Assembly (NCBI RefSeq): GCF_008330945.1
Contig: NZ_CP043489.1
Location: 2,429,501 to 2,493,500, forward strand
DNA: 64,000 bases
Direction of reading: 5' to 3'
Source: Labrys sp. KNU-23
GTDB lineage: Bacteria > Pseudomonadota > Alphaproteobacteria > Rhizobiales > Labraceae
Shown here: piece after piece, positions 34,254 through 42,930 of the stretch
Layout: each line of letters starts with the position of its first letter
Numbering within the stretch: the first letter of the stretch is position 1
The notes under the pieces: model-generated
The model's input: the letters and a program-made list of their open reading frames with translations, nothing else
What the model was told of the DNA's origin: nothing
The model's database searches: none
Program-made: the position numbers and the translations under genes

Positions 34254-35168
34254 GTGAGAAAGGCGCCGCCATTCTGGAAAGGGGAAAGCGTGCCCGATTT
34301 CGTCGACCGCCACCTCGCCTGGTTCATGCTGGGGCCGGCCATGCTGGTCCTGCTGGCCCTCACGATCTATCCCGTGCTCAACCTGATGGCGATGGCGTTC
34401 GCCGACATCCGCTTCGAACAGGCGCGGGAAATCTGGACCTTCCGGCCCCTGGATAATCTGCGCCAGCTCGCTGGAGACGAGGTCTTCCGGCGAGCCTTGC
34501 TCAACACCATCGTCTTCGCCGTGGCGGCCGTCTGCCTGGAAATGCTGATCGGGCTGGCATTGGCCATTCTGGTCTCTTCACTGAGCGGCCTGAAGGGACT
34601 GGTGCGAACCACCCTCATCCTGCCCGTCCTGATGCCGCCCGTGGCCATCGGCTCGATGTGGAAGCTGATGTACAATCTCGATTTCGGCGTGCTGAACCAG
34701 GCCGTAACAGCCATCGGTTTGCAGCCGATCAACTGGCTTGGATCGAGCTCCCTGGCTTTGATCTCGGTGATCATCGTCGACGTCTGGCATTGGACACCCT
34801 TCGTCTTCCTCATCCTGTTCGCCTCGGTCGAGGGAATCTCGAAGGATATCGTCGATGCCGCCAGGCTGGACGGCGCAGGCAATTGGGACATCGTCACCCG
34901 GGTCATCGTGCCGCTGATCTGGCCGCCGCTGCTGGTGGCGGCGCTGTTTCGCATCATCATGGCCTTCAAGGTATTCGACCAGGTGTTCCTGCTCACCTCC
35001 GGCGGCCCCGGCAATGCCACCGAGGTCGTCAGCCTTCATCTCTACAAGGTCTATTTCCAGGAGAACCAGCTCGGTTACGGCTCGATGCTGTCGCTGGCGA
35101 TCATCCTGGCGCTGCTCTGCTTCATCTGGATCAGCCGGCGTGCCGGAAAAGCCATGGAAGCGCGCTGA
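34254..35168 (+). CDS. Sugar-type ABC transporter permease 1 (MalF-like)
   Basis: A 304-residue inner-membrane permease with about six hydrophobic segments. Its EAA loop reads DAARLDGAGNWDIVTRVIVPLIWPP, as in carbohydrate (CUT1) permeases. The start is GTG at 34254 after GGGAGGAGG. Its stop overlaps the start of the second permease (TGATG). It partners the binding protein 40 bp upstream. Confidence 0.87.
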   Translation: MRKAPPFWKGESVPDFVDRHLAWFMLGPAMLVLLALTIYPVLNLMAMAFADIRFEQAREIWTFRPLDNLRQLAGDEVFRRALLNTIVFAVAAVCLEMLIGLALAILVSSLSGLKGLVRTTLILPVLMPPVAIGSMWKLMYNLDFGVLNQAVTAIGLQPINWLGSSSLALISVIIVDVWHWTPFVFLILFASVEGISKDIVDAARLDGAGNWDIVTRVIVPLIWPPLLVAALFRIIMAFKVFDQVFLLTSGGPGNATEVVSLHLYKVYFQENQLGYGSMLSLAIILALLCFIWISRRAGKAMEAR

Positions 35169-35998
35169 TGCTGGAGCTTCGCGGCCACTCCCGAGCCATC
35201 GGCTACGGCCTGATCGCCCTCGGCGTCTTCATCACCATCGCGCCTTTCCTATGGATCGCCCTGCAGTCGCTGAAGAACGAGATCGACATTCTGCGTGGAA
35301 GCTGGCTGTTCGCACCGAACGGGTTCAATTACGCCGACGTGCTCTATTCCAGGCGCTCGGACTTTCCCGTCAACATCCTCAACAGCCTCATCGTCGCCGT
35401 GACCTCCACGATCTCGGTGCTGGTCATCGGCACGCTGGCCGCCTATGCGCTGACCCGACTGACCGTGAGACCCTGGGTCTCCCGCCTGTTCCTGGGCTGG
35501 ACGCTGATCTTCAACATGCTGCCGACGCTGACCCTGGTCGGCCCCTGGTACCTGATCTTCCGCCAGATCGGGCTGTCGGGTTCGCTGACGGCCCTGGTGC
35601 TGACCCATATCACCCTGAACCTGCCGATGACGATCTGGATGATGATGGCTTATTTTCGGGAACTGCCGCAGGAGCTCGAGGACGCCGCCCGCGTGGACGG
35701 CTGCCGCCAGATCGACGCCTTCTGGCGGATCCTGCTGCCGCTGACGACGCCCGGCCTGATCGCGGCGGGCGTGCTGGCTTTCGTGTTCTCGTGGAACGAA
35801 TTCTCGGTCGCGCTGACATTGACCGAGCGGTCGACGGCGACGGTACCGGTCGCCGTTGCCCGCTTCGCCCAGCAATTCGAGGTGCAATACGGTCAGATGG
35901 CCGCCGCCTCGGTGCTGTCGACCATCCCTGCCCTCGTGCTGATGTTCTTCGGCCAGCGCTTCGTGGTGCAGGGACTGACCATGGGCGCCGTGAAATGA
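35168..35998 (+). CDS. Sugar-type ABC transporter permease 2 (MalG-like)
   Basis: A 276-residue permease. Its EAA loop reads DAARVDGCRQIDAFWRILLPLTTPG, the MalG-type form, followed by FVFSWNEFSVALTLT. It overlaps the first permease gene by one base. No ATPase gene follows: the next gene is a convergent pyrophosphatase, so this importer must share an ATPase encoded elsewhere, as CUT1 systems with a common MsmK/UgpC-type subunit do. Confidence 0.87.
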   Translation: MLELRGHSRAIGYGLIALGVFITIAPFLWIALQSLKNEIDILRGSWLFAPNGFNYADVLYSRRSDFPVNILNSLIVAVTSTISVLVIGTLAAYALTRLTVRPWVSRLFLGWTLIFNMLPTLTLVGPWYLIFRQIGLSGSLTALVLTHITLNLPMTIWMMMAYFRELPQELEDAARVDGCRQIDAFWRILLPLTTPGLIAAGVLAFVFSWNEFSVALTLTERSTATVPVAVARFAQQFEVQYGQMAAASVLSTIPALVLMFFGQRFVVQGLTMGAVK

Positions 35999-36074
35999 CG
36001 GCACCCGCCAAAGACCGCTCGGCGCTGGAGATCGGACGGTCCCGTTCGCCGTCCGCCTCACGCAGGGGGTAGCT

Positions 36075-36614
36075 TCAGCCCTTGTTGCTGGCCTTGTAGC
36101 GCTCGATCGCCTCCAGGATCATCGCCTCGGCTTCCTTGGCGTCGCCCCAGCCCTCGACCTTGACCCACTTGTTCTTCTCGAGATCCTTGTAGTGCTCGAA
36201 GAAGTGCTCGATCTGCTTGAGGGTGATCTCGGGCAGGTCGGTATAGTTTTGCACCTTCTCGTAGCGGCGGGTCAGCCGCGGCACCGGCACGGCGATGATC
36301 TTCTCGTCGCCGCCGGATTCGTCGCGCATCTTGAGGACGCCGACCGGGCGCACCGCGATCACGGCGCCGGGAATGATGCCGCGCTGATTGGCGATCAAGA
36401 CGTCGATGGGATCGCCATCGTCCGACAGCGTGTGCGGCACGAAGCCGTAATTGCCAGGGTAGCGCATCGGCGTGTAGAGGAAGCGATCGACCACGAGCGC
36501 GCCGGAATCCTTGTCCATCTCATATTTGATGGGCTCGCCGCCGACGGGAACTTCGACGATGACATTCACCTCATGCGGTGGATTGCGTCCGGTCGAGATC
36601 GCTTCGATACGCAT
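36075..36614 (-). CDS. ppa: Inorganic pyrophosphatase (family I)
   Basis: A 179-residue soluble enzyme that hydrolyses PPi to two phosphates, pulling biosynthetic reactions forward. The family signature is DGDPIDVL (in SDDGDPIDVLI), with conserved GNYGFVPHT, KYEMDKDSGAL and the C-terminal HYKDLEKNKWVKVEGW. The length matches hexameric bacterial enzymes. It is convergent with the ABC permease gene and monocistronic. A 196-bp gap separates it from the iron-transport ATPase gene. Confidence 0.96.
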   Translation of the reverse strand: MRIEAISTGRNPPHEVNVIVEVPVGGEPIKYEMDKDSGALVVDRFLYTPMRYPGNYGFVPHTLSDDGDPIDVLIANQRGIIPGAVIAVRPVGVLKMRDESGGDEKIIAVPVPRLTRRYEKVQNYTDLPEITLKQIEHFFEHYKDLEKNKWVKVEGWGDAKEAEAMILEAIERYKASNKG

Positions 36615-36810
36615 CGTAGATCACATCCTGGTTGGGCCGGCTCTGGCGCAGGATGCCTCCAGACCCCGATCAGACTGCAGCCTTATGCGGAACGCGGATG
36701 CGTTTCAACCCGAAGATCACAAGAATATGATGCCGGTTTCACTGGAAACACTGAAGGCAGCCCCTTCCGTCACGGCAGTGTCACAACGGAAGCCTGCACA
36801 GTAACAGCCT

Positions 36811-37851
36811 CTATGCTTCGAAAACATGGGCCGGCCCCGCCACATTCAGGCGCACGCGCGTGCCGGTCGGCGGCAGATCGAGGCCGGTGCCAGTGATGCG
36901 AAGCCGATCGCCATCGGCCAGTTCCACCGTCACCGCCCGCAGGGCGCCGCCGAATTCCACGTCCACCACGCTTGCAAAACAGCCCTGTGCGGCCTCGTCC
37001 GGGCTCGGCGTGAACTTGACCTGCTCGGGACGCAGCATCAATTCGACGTTGCCGCGCCGGCCATGCGTGCCGGCGGCGAGCCGGCCGAGCACGCAATCGA
37101 CCCAGCCGACCCCGGCCTCTCCTTTCAGCAGGATGGCCTCGCCCAGAAACAGCGCCGTCTCGCGATCGCACGGCCGGCGATAGAGATCATGCGGCGCACC
37201 AGCCTGTACCAGCCGGCCCTCGCGCAGCACGGCGACCTGATCGGCGAAGGAGAGCGCCTCGGTCTGGTCATGGGTGACCAGGATGGTGGTGACGCCGGCC
37301 TCCTGCAGCAGGGCCGCCACCGCCTTGCGGGTGGCCTCGCGCAGGCCGGTATCGAGGGCGGAGAAGGGCTCGTCCAGCAGCATCAGCTTGGGCTGGCGCG
37401 CCAGCGCCCGAGCCAGGGCCACGCGCTGCTGCTGCCCGCCGGAGAGCTGGTGCGGCCGGCGCTCCAGCAGGCGCGCATCGAGATCGACGGTGCGCATCAA
37501 GGCCCGGATACACTCGTCCCGGTCCCGGGCGCCCCGCTCCAGGCCGAAGCCGATATTGTCGGCGATGGTGAGGTGGGGAAACAGCGCGCCGTCCTGGGTG
37601 ACGAAGCCGATGCCGCGGCGATGGGCGGGCACGATGGCGGGGCCATCCGCCAGGACGGTGCCGTTCAGGGCGATACGGCCGGCATCCGGCCCCTCGAAAC
37701 CGGCGATCAAGCGCAGCAGCGTGGTCTTGCCGGATCCGGAGGGACCGACAATGGCAGTGCGGCTGCCGGACGCAACCTCCAGGCTGACGCCATCGAGCGC
37801 TACCATGGCGCCATAACGCTTGCCGGCCTTGTCTATACTCAGGAAACTCAT
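36811..37851 (-). CDS. fbpC: Ferric iron ABC transporter ATPase (FbpC-like)
   Basis: A 346-residue ATPase: Walker A GPSGSGKTT, Q-loop GFVTQDGALFPHLTI, signature LSGGQQQRVALARA, Walker B LMLLDEPFSALD, H-loop VTHDQTEA, and a C-terminal regulatory domain starting ELMLRPEQVKF. It energises the Fbp-type importer encoded just upstream on the same strand. Its ATG overlaps the permease stop by 4 bp (ATGA), so expression is coupled. Assignment to iron rests on the neighbouring binding protein. Confidence 0.87.
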   Translation of the reverse strand: MSFLSIDKAGKRYGAMVALDGVSLEVASGSRTAIVGPSGSGKTTLLRLIAGFEGPDAGRIALNGTVLADGPAIVPAHRRGIGFVTQDGALFPHLTIADNIGFGLERGARDRDECIRALMRTVDLDARLLERRPHQLSGGQQQRVALARALARQPKLMLLDEPFSALDTGLREATRKAVAALLQEAGVTTILVTHDQTEALSFADQVAVLREGRLVQAGAPHDLYRRPCDRETALFLGEAILLKGEAGVGWVDCVLGRLAAGTHGRRGNVELMLRPEQVKFTPSPDEAAQGCFASVVDVEFGGALRAVTVELADGDRLRITGTGLDLPPTGTRVRLNVAGPAHVFEA

Positions 37852-39422
37852 TGGCCGATCGATCGCCTGGACTGGTAGTGAAGCAGGAGGGTGAGAGGCA
37901 GCGACAGCAGCACCATCAGCAACGCGAAGGGTGCCGCCGCCACATAGTCGATGTCGTTGGTCAGCGACCAGAACCGCGTCGACAGGGTGACCGTGCCGTT
38001 GGGCGCCAGCATCAGGGTCGCGGTCAGCTCGGTGGTGATGCCGAGGGCCACCAGCGCCATGCTCGCCGCGACGCCGGGGGCCGACAGGCGCATGGTGACC
38101 TGCCAGATCGCCTTGAACGGCGGGCGCCCCAGCGCCATCGCGGCCCGTTCGAGCTCAACAGGCGCCTGCGCCAGGCTGGCCCGCAGCCCGACCACCGCCC
38201 GCGGCAGGAACATCAGGCCATAGGCCAGCAGCAAGGTTGTCATGGTCTGGTAGAGCGGCAGGGCGACGCGCACGGTGATCGTCACCAGCGCCAGTGCCAC
38301 CACCACGCCCGGGAGGGAGCCGACATAATAATGGCAGGCCTCCAACACCTTCTGCAGGCGGCCGGGCGCACGCACCGACAGCCAGGCCATCGGCAGGGCG
38401 GCCAATGTGGTCGCGGCTCCGCCAAGCAAAGCGAGGCCGAGGGTCTGGCCGAGGGCGGAGCCGATGTCATCGGAGGACCAGGCGGACGCGCCACCCAGAT
38501 AAAGCCAGCGCGCCAGCGTCAGCAGCGGCACGCCGAGCGACAGGAGCGCGAGACCGAGCGGCAGTGCCAGCCAGACCAGGGTGCCACGGCCGAGCCGGGC
38601 GCGGGCCGCCGGACGCGCGGCGCCGGAGCCGACGCGGGCATAGCGCTCCTGGCCCCTTACCCGGTTTTCCAGCCCCAGCAGCACAAGGCAAGCGAGCACC
38701 AGCACGCCGGCCAGCATGTTGGCGGCCGGGCCGTTATAGGCCGACTGGAACTGGTCGACGATCGCGGTCGAGAAGGTGTCGAACTCGATCATGGCATAGA
38801 GGCCGTATTCGGCGAGCAGATGCAGGCCGACCAGCAGCGAGCCGCCGCAGATCGCCAGCCGCAATTGCGGCAGGATCACCCGGAAGAAGACGCGCCGGGG
38901 CGACTGGCCCAGGCTTGCCGCCACGTCCTCGAGTGCCGGGTCGAGCCGCCGCATCTGGGCGGCCACCGGCAGGTAGAGGAAGGGCAGATAGGCCATGATC
39001 GAGACGAGGACACCGCTCCACAGGCCGCGCATGCCCGGCACCAGGCTGATCCAGGCATAGGAATGCACGAAGGCCGGCACGCCGAGCGGCGCCACCGCCA
39101 GCCACGACCAGATCCGGGCGCCCGGCAGGTCGCTGCGCTCGGTGAGCCAGGCCAACGCCACCGCCAGCACGATGGCGATGGGGATGGTGACGGCTTCGAG
39201 CAGGACGGTATTGACCAGCAATTCGCCGACGCGCGGGCGCACCACCAGTTCATAGACACTCTGCCAGCCGGTCTGGATGGTGATGAAGATCACGAAGCCG
39301 AGCGGCAGCAAGGCGAGCAGGGACACCAGTACCGCAGCCATCGCCACCGCATTGCGCCCGGAGAATCCGGGTGGAGATACGCGCAAACTGCCGATTTCGG
39401 GCTGAGGTGACGTCGATGACAC
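37848..39422 (-). CDS. fbpB: Ferric iron ABC transporter permease (FbpB-like, fused two-domain)
   Basis: A 524-residue permease with about twelve hydrophobic segments and two EAA loops (VAASLGQSPRRVFFRVILPQL and RAAMALGRPPFKAIWQVTM), so it is a tandem permease serving as both halves of the membrane channel, as in FbpB/SfuB. I chose GTG 39422, preceded by AGGA 6 nt upstream; the frame is open to 39590 but the extension runs through a repeat element. It overlaps fbpC by 4 bp. Confidence 0.87.
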   Translation of the reverse strand: MSSTSPQPEIGSLRVSPPGFSGRNAVAMAAVLVSLLALLPLGFVIFITIQTGWQSVYELVVRPRVGELLVNTVLLEAVTIPIAIVLAVALAWLTERSDLPGARIWSWLAVAPLGVPAFVHSYAWISLVPGMRGLWSGVLVSIMAYLPFLYLPVAAQMRRLDPALEDVAASLGQSPRRVFFRVILPQLRLAICGGSLLVGLHLLAEYGLYAMIEFDTFSTAIVDQFQSAYNGPAANMLAGVLVLACLVLLGLENRVRGQERYARVGSGAARPAARARLGRGTLVWLALPLGLALLSLGVPLLTLARWLYLGGASAWSSDDIGSALGQTLGLALLGGAATTLAALPMAWLSVRAPGRLQKVLEACHYYVGSLPGVVVALALVTITVRVALPLYQTMTTLLLAYGLMFLPRAVVGLRASLAQAPVELERAAMALGRPPFKAIWQVTMRLSAPGVAASMALVALGITTELTATLMLAPNGTVTLSTRFWSLTNDIDYVAAAPFALLMVLLSLPLTLLLHYQSRRSIGQ

Positions 39423-39509
39423 GAGGTGTCCTGAAAAGCGAAGGCCTCCGGCGCGGGGCCGGAGGCGCGATGATGTCAGGTTTGCGACGGTGGCGCCATA
39501 GCGGGTTCC

Positions 39510-39594
39510 CCGGGTACACGGACGTCCCGTCCGTTCTTGAAACCACTGCGCCCCACGAGAAAGGAGGAGGCGGGCGAGACGCCCGCGCACCCGG
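39510..39594. repeat. Hairpin repeat between fbpA and fbpB
   Basis: The arms CGGGTACACGGACGTCCCG (left) and CGAGACGCCCGCGCACCCGG (right, ending 39594) form an imperfect stem in which most mismatches become G-U pairs in RNA. It is a diverged copy of the element at 592-706. It lies between the binding-protein gene and the permease gene of one operon. Confidence 0.7.
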
Positions 39595-39600
39595 AGTCTA

Positions 39601-40626
39601 TCAGAGCAGGCCGGCAGCCGTCATCAGGTCGGAGACCTTCTTGGAGTTGAGCTGGGCCGGATCGATCTTGGGCGCGTTGAGATCGGCCAGCGGCACCAGC
39701 TTGGCATTGGAAGCGGCGTCCTTGCCGACAGCGTATTCGAAGGAATTGCCGGTCTTGAGGATCTCCTGGCCACCCTTGCCGGCAACCCACTTCACGAAGG
39801 CCTCGGCTTCCTTCTTGTGCTTGCTGGAAGCGAGCACGCCACCGCCCGAAATACTGACGAAAGCACCCGGATCCTGGTTGCGGAAATAGTGCAGCGCGAC
39901 GTTCTTGGAGTTCTCGCCGGTCTTGGCCTGGTCGCCGAACCAGTAATACTGGTAGATGATCGCACCTTCGACCTCGCCGTCATTCACGCCCTTCATGGCG
40001 ATGCCGTTCTTCTTGAACGGCTTGACGTTGGCCTTCATGCCCTTGAGCCAGGTCGCCGTGGCTTCCTCGCCCTTCAGGGCCAGCAAGGCACTGACGATGG
40101 CCTGGAAGTCGGCGCCGGCCGGCGCCGCGCCCCAGCGGCCCTTCCAGGCCGGATCAGCCAGATCGAGCAGGGACTTCGGCAGCTTGTCCTCGGTCAGCTT
40201 GGTCTTGTTGTAGGCGAACACCGTGGTGCGGGCAGCGATGCCGATCCAGCGGCCGTGCGAGGGCTTGAACGCCTCGGGCACCTCGGCCAACGTCTCGGCC
40301 GAGAGCGGCGCGAACAGCTTGGCGTTGTCGACCAGCACCATGGCTGGCGAATTCTCGGTGAGGAAGACGTCGGCGGGTGACTTGTCGCCCTCCTGCACCA
40401 GCTGGTTGCCGAGCTCGGTGTCGCCGCCATTGCGGAGCGTCACCTTGATGCCGGTCTCCTTGGTGAAAGCCTCGGCCCAGGCCTTGGTCAGGCTTTCATG
40501 CTGCGCATTGTAGACCGTGATGCCCGCATCCTCGGCCTGGGCAGCCAGGGGAGCAGCGAACAAGGCAGCGGCAAGGGCGACGGCCCCCGCGAGGGCTGCA
40601 CGGCGATGCGGCAGGAAAACTCTCAT
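39601..40626 (-). CDS. fbpA: Ferric iron ABC transporter substrate-binding protein (FbpA-like)
   Basis: A 341-residue protein with a signal peptide (GAVALAAALFAAPLAAQA-ED). The mature start is GITVYNAQHESLTKAWAEAFTKE, and the iron-binding tyrosines lie in IIYQYYWFGDQAK, as in FbpA/FutA-type transferrin-fold proteins. It carries ferric iron from the periplasm to FbpB/FbpC. It is first in the operon, with the hairpin repeat after it that may favour higher levels of the binding protein. Confidence 0.88.
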   Translation of the reverse strand: MRVFLPHRRAALAGAVALAAALFAAPLAAQAEDAGITVYNAQHESLTKAWAEAFTKETGIKVTLRNGGDTELGNQLVQEGDKSPADVFLTENSPAMVLVDNAKLFAPLSAETLAEVPEAFKPSHGRWIGIAARTTVFAYNKTKLTEDKLPKSLLDLADPAWKGRWGAAPAGADFQAIVSALLALKGEEATATWLKGMKANVKPFKKNGIAMKGVNDGEVEGAIIYQYYWFGDQAKTGENSKNVALHYFRNQDPGAFVSISGGGVLASSKHKKEAEAFVKWVAGKGGQEILKTGNSFEYAVGKDAASNAKLVPLADLNAPKIDPAQLNSKKVSDLMTAAGLL

Positions 40627-40708
40627 CAGAACCTCTATCGGTTGGCTTCAGCCAAGGGATTGCTTGAACACCCGATCTCTAGGCTTACCGAGAAGTTCCC
40701 GTCAAACA

Positions 40709-40738
40709 CTTTAGATTAGAATTAGAATTATTAAAAAC
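40709..40738. promoter_or_regulatory. A/T-rich TTAGAA repeats upstream of fbpA (possible iron box)
   Basis: The sequence around 40709-40738 contains TTAGATTAGAATTAGAATTA, with TTAGA repeated three times about 80-110 bp before the fbpA start. It recalls half-sites of the rhizobial Irr/ICE box (TTTAGAA-type), but a clean dyad is not present, so the call is weak. The rest of the 436-bp gap up to 41062 holds no credible gene. Confidence 0.35.
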
Positions 40739-41062
40739 TAGATATTCATGTCATTTATTATGGCAATGATATCGGGCATCTGAGGAAACTTGAAAGAAGA
40801 ACTTACGTCTCTACAAGTTCGAGGAATTAGACGCTGATTTTTCTATCGGCCGCCATGATGATGCCGAGGATTACAAATGCGTAACCGACCGTTTGGGCTA
40901 CCCAAGGCCCCGCTCACGCATCCCGGCGCGGATGTTCCGTTCCGGCAATGGCGAAAGTCGACCGCCATTGAATTGCTGGCCGCGCTCAGAAGGTGATGGA
41001 AGACAAGTGGATCATCGACCGAGCGGACCGCCGGCAAAAATGCAAAACAGCCTGCGCTTCGT

Positions 41063-41572
41063 TCAGGCAGCCCAGGCGAAAGCGATCTTCTGCAGCTTCA
41101 CGTCGCCGAAGCGCTCCACCATGCTGTCCACGGACTGGCCGCCGAGACGCCGGTAGAAATCGCACGCTCGCACATTGTCGGCCAGCGCCCAGACCACCAT
41201 GCCCTTGACGTCATGGCCGCTGAGATCGCGGCGGACCGCGTTGAACAGCCGCTTGCCCAGGCCGATGCCCTGATATTCCGGACGCAGGTAAAGCTCGAAG
41301 ATCTCACCCTGATAGGGCAGGCCGACAGCCCGGTTGCGGCCATAAGTGGCATAGCCGGCGATCACGCCGCCAAAGGCCATCACTACGATGCGGGTCTTGC
41401 GGTCGATGGCATAGCGCCACCATTTGGCGCCACGCCGCTCGACCAGGCGCTCGAGCTCGCGGCCGGGAATCACGCCACGATAGGCGTAGCGCCAAGCAAC
41501 GTCATGCACATCGGCGATGGCATGGGCGTCGTCCGGGCGAGCCAGGCGGATTTCGATGGCGTCAGTCCTCAT
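41063..41572 (-). CDS. GNAT family N-acetyltransferase
   Basis: A 169-residue GNAT protein. The acetyl-CoA loop is LRPEYQGIGLGKRLFNAV (Q-x-x-G-x-G), preceded by the beta-strand GEIFELYL and followed by VVWALADNVRACDFYRRLGG, the classical motif B. The substrate is unknown. The start at 41572 (MRTDAIEIRLARPDD) gives the usual N-terminus; the frame is open much further upstream, through a repeat element. It is divergent from hemH. Confidence 0.88.
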   Translation of the reverse strand: MRTDAIEIRLARPDDAHAIADVHDVAWRYAYRGVIPGRELERLVERRGAKWWRYAIDRKTRIVVMAFGGVIAGYATYGRNRAVGLPYQGEIFELYLRPEYQGIGLGKRLFNAVRRDLSGHDVKGMVVWALADNVRACDFYRRLGGQSVDSMVERFGDVKLQKIAFAWAA

Positions 41573-41675
41573 GACAGAAGGATAAGCGGGCCTGACCGGT
41601 TCCTGCAAGTGAATTGCTCGTAGGGATAAGCCTGCCGGAGCAAGGCGCGGCGGAGCGGCCACGCTGTTTCGCTTC

Positions 41676-41735
41676 AGCGCCTTGTTTGGACACATGTTTG
41701 CGATTCCCGGCGGTTTCACCGGATCGCAAAGCGCC
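41676..41735. repeat. Hairpin repeat upstream of hemH
   Basis: AGCGCCTTG (41676-41684) and CAAAGCGC (near 41727-41734) form an outer stem with one mismatch. An inner TTGCGAT/ATCGCAA pair flanks CGGCGG..CCGG. It shares length, order and sequence with the element at 27103-27179, so the two are copies of one family, both sitting in divergent promoter regions. Confidence 0.6.
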
Positions 41736-41820
41736 ATGGCGTCGCGCCGGCCCGGCACGACGCACAAATCTGTTGCAAGCCCGGCGCCCAGCCTGTTGAA
41801 AGGCCTGGAAAGGACCCGGC

Positions 41821-42864
41821 ATGACTTCTCACCTCGCAAGCGCCCTTCCCGTTCCGGCGGATCATCCCGTCGGAGCCAGCGGAAGGATCGGCGTTCTCCT
41901 GGTCAATCTCGGCACGCCGGACGCGCCGACCTACTGGCCGATGCGGCGCTACCTCAAGGAATTCCTGTCCGACCGGCGGGTCATCGAAGTCTCGCGCCTG
42001 TTGTGGTGGCCGCTGCTCAACGGCATCATCCTGACGACGCGGCCCGGCAAGAGCGGCGCCAAATATGCCTCGATCTGGGACAAGGCCGAGAACGCCTCCC
42101 CCCTCCTCGTCATCACCCGGCGCCAGACTGAAAAGCTGGCCGAGACCTTCGCCGCCGATTCCCGCCTCACGGTGGATTTTGCCATGCGCTACGGCAATCC
42201 CTCCATTGCCTCGCGTATCGACGCTTTGCGCGCCAAGGGCTGCGATCGCATCCTGATCGTGCCGCTCTACCCCCAATATGCCGCGGCGACCAGCGCCACG
42301 GTCTGCGACAAGGCCTTCGAACATCTGATGACGCTGCGCTGGCAGCCGGCCGTGCGCATCGCGCCGCAATGGCATGACGATCCCGTCTATATCGAAGCCC
42401 TGGCCAGCTCGGTACGCCAATCCCTCGCCAAGCTTGACTTCGAACCCGAGGTGCTGCTCGCCTCCTTCCACGGCGTGCCCAAGACCTATCTGATCCAGGG
42501 CGACCCCTATTACTGCTTCGCCATGAAGACGGGACGGCTCCTGCGTGAGGCGCTCGGCTATGACGAGGCCCGTTTCAAGATCACCTTCCAGTCCCGCTTC
42601 GGCAAGGAGGAGTGGCTCAAACCCTATACGGACGAGACCGTGGAGGGGCTCGCCAAATCCGGCGTGAAGCGCCTCGCCATCGTGGCGCCCGGCTTCGTGG
42701 CCGACTGCCTGGAAACGCTGGAAGAACTCGGCGAGGAAAACAAGGAAATCTTCCAGCACCATGGCGGCGAGCATTTCGCCTATCTGCCCTGCCTCAACGA
42801 CAGCGCCGAGGGCCAGCGCGTGCTCGAGCACGTGGTCGGGCGCGAATTGCAGGGCTGGATCTGA
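41821..42864 (+). CDS. hemH: Ferrochelatase
   Basis: A 347-residue enzyme inserting Fe2+ into protoporphyrin IX in the last step of haem synthesis. The conserved N-terminus is IGVLLVNLGTPDAPT, the active-site His lies in ASFHGVPKTYL, and the C-terminal KEEWLKPYTDETVEGL segment and GFVADCLETLEELGEE match the family. The protein length is typical. The ATG at 41821 follows GGAAAGGACC. It is divergent from the GNAT gene. Confidence 0.96.
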   Translation: MTSHLASALPVPADHPVGASGRIGVLLVNLGTPDAPTYWPMRRYLKEFLSDRRVIEVSRLLWWPLLNGIILTTRPGKSGAKYASIWDKAENASPLLVITRRQTEKLAETFAADSRLTVDFAMRYGNPSIASRIDALRAKGCDRILIVPLYPQYAAATSATVCDKAFEHLMTLRWQPAVRIAPQWHDDPVYIEALASSVRQSLAKLDFEPEVLLASFHGVPKTYLIQGDPYYCFAMKTGRLLREALGYDEARFKITFQSRFGKEEWLKPYTDETVEGLAKSGVKRLAIVAPGFVADCLETLEELGEENKEIFQHHGGEHFAYLPCLNDSAEGQRVLEHVVGRELQGWI

Positions 42865-42930
42865 GAACCGTCGCTCGCAGCCTACCCTCGCAGCCGCTTC
42901 GCGCTGCCAATCGGTGCGATCTGCCCGCTA

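Noticed and set aside
37851..39410. A 519-codon plus-strand frame opposite fbpB
   Set aside because: Its translation is dominated by Gln, Arg, His and Asp with no domain; fbpB on the other strand is clear.
40740..41062. A small gene between fbpA and the GNAT gene
   Set aside because: The frames present (up to 87 codons) lack ribosome sites or recognisable sequence; treated as empty intergenic DNA.
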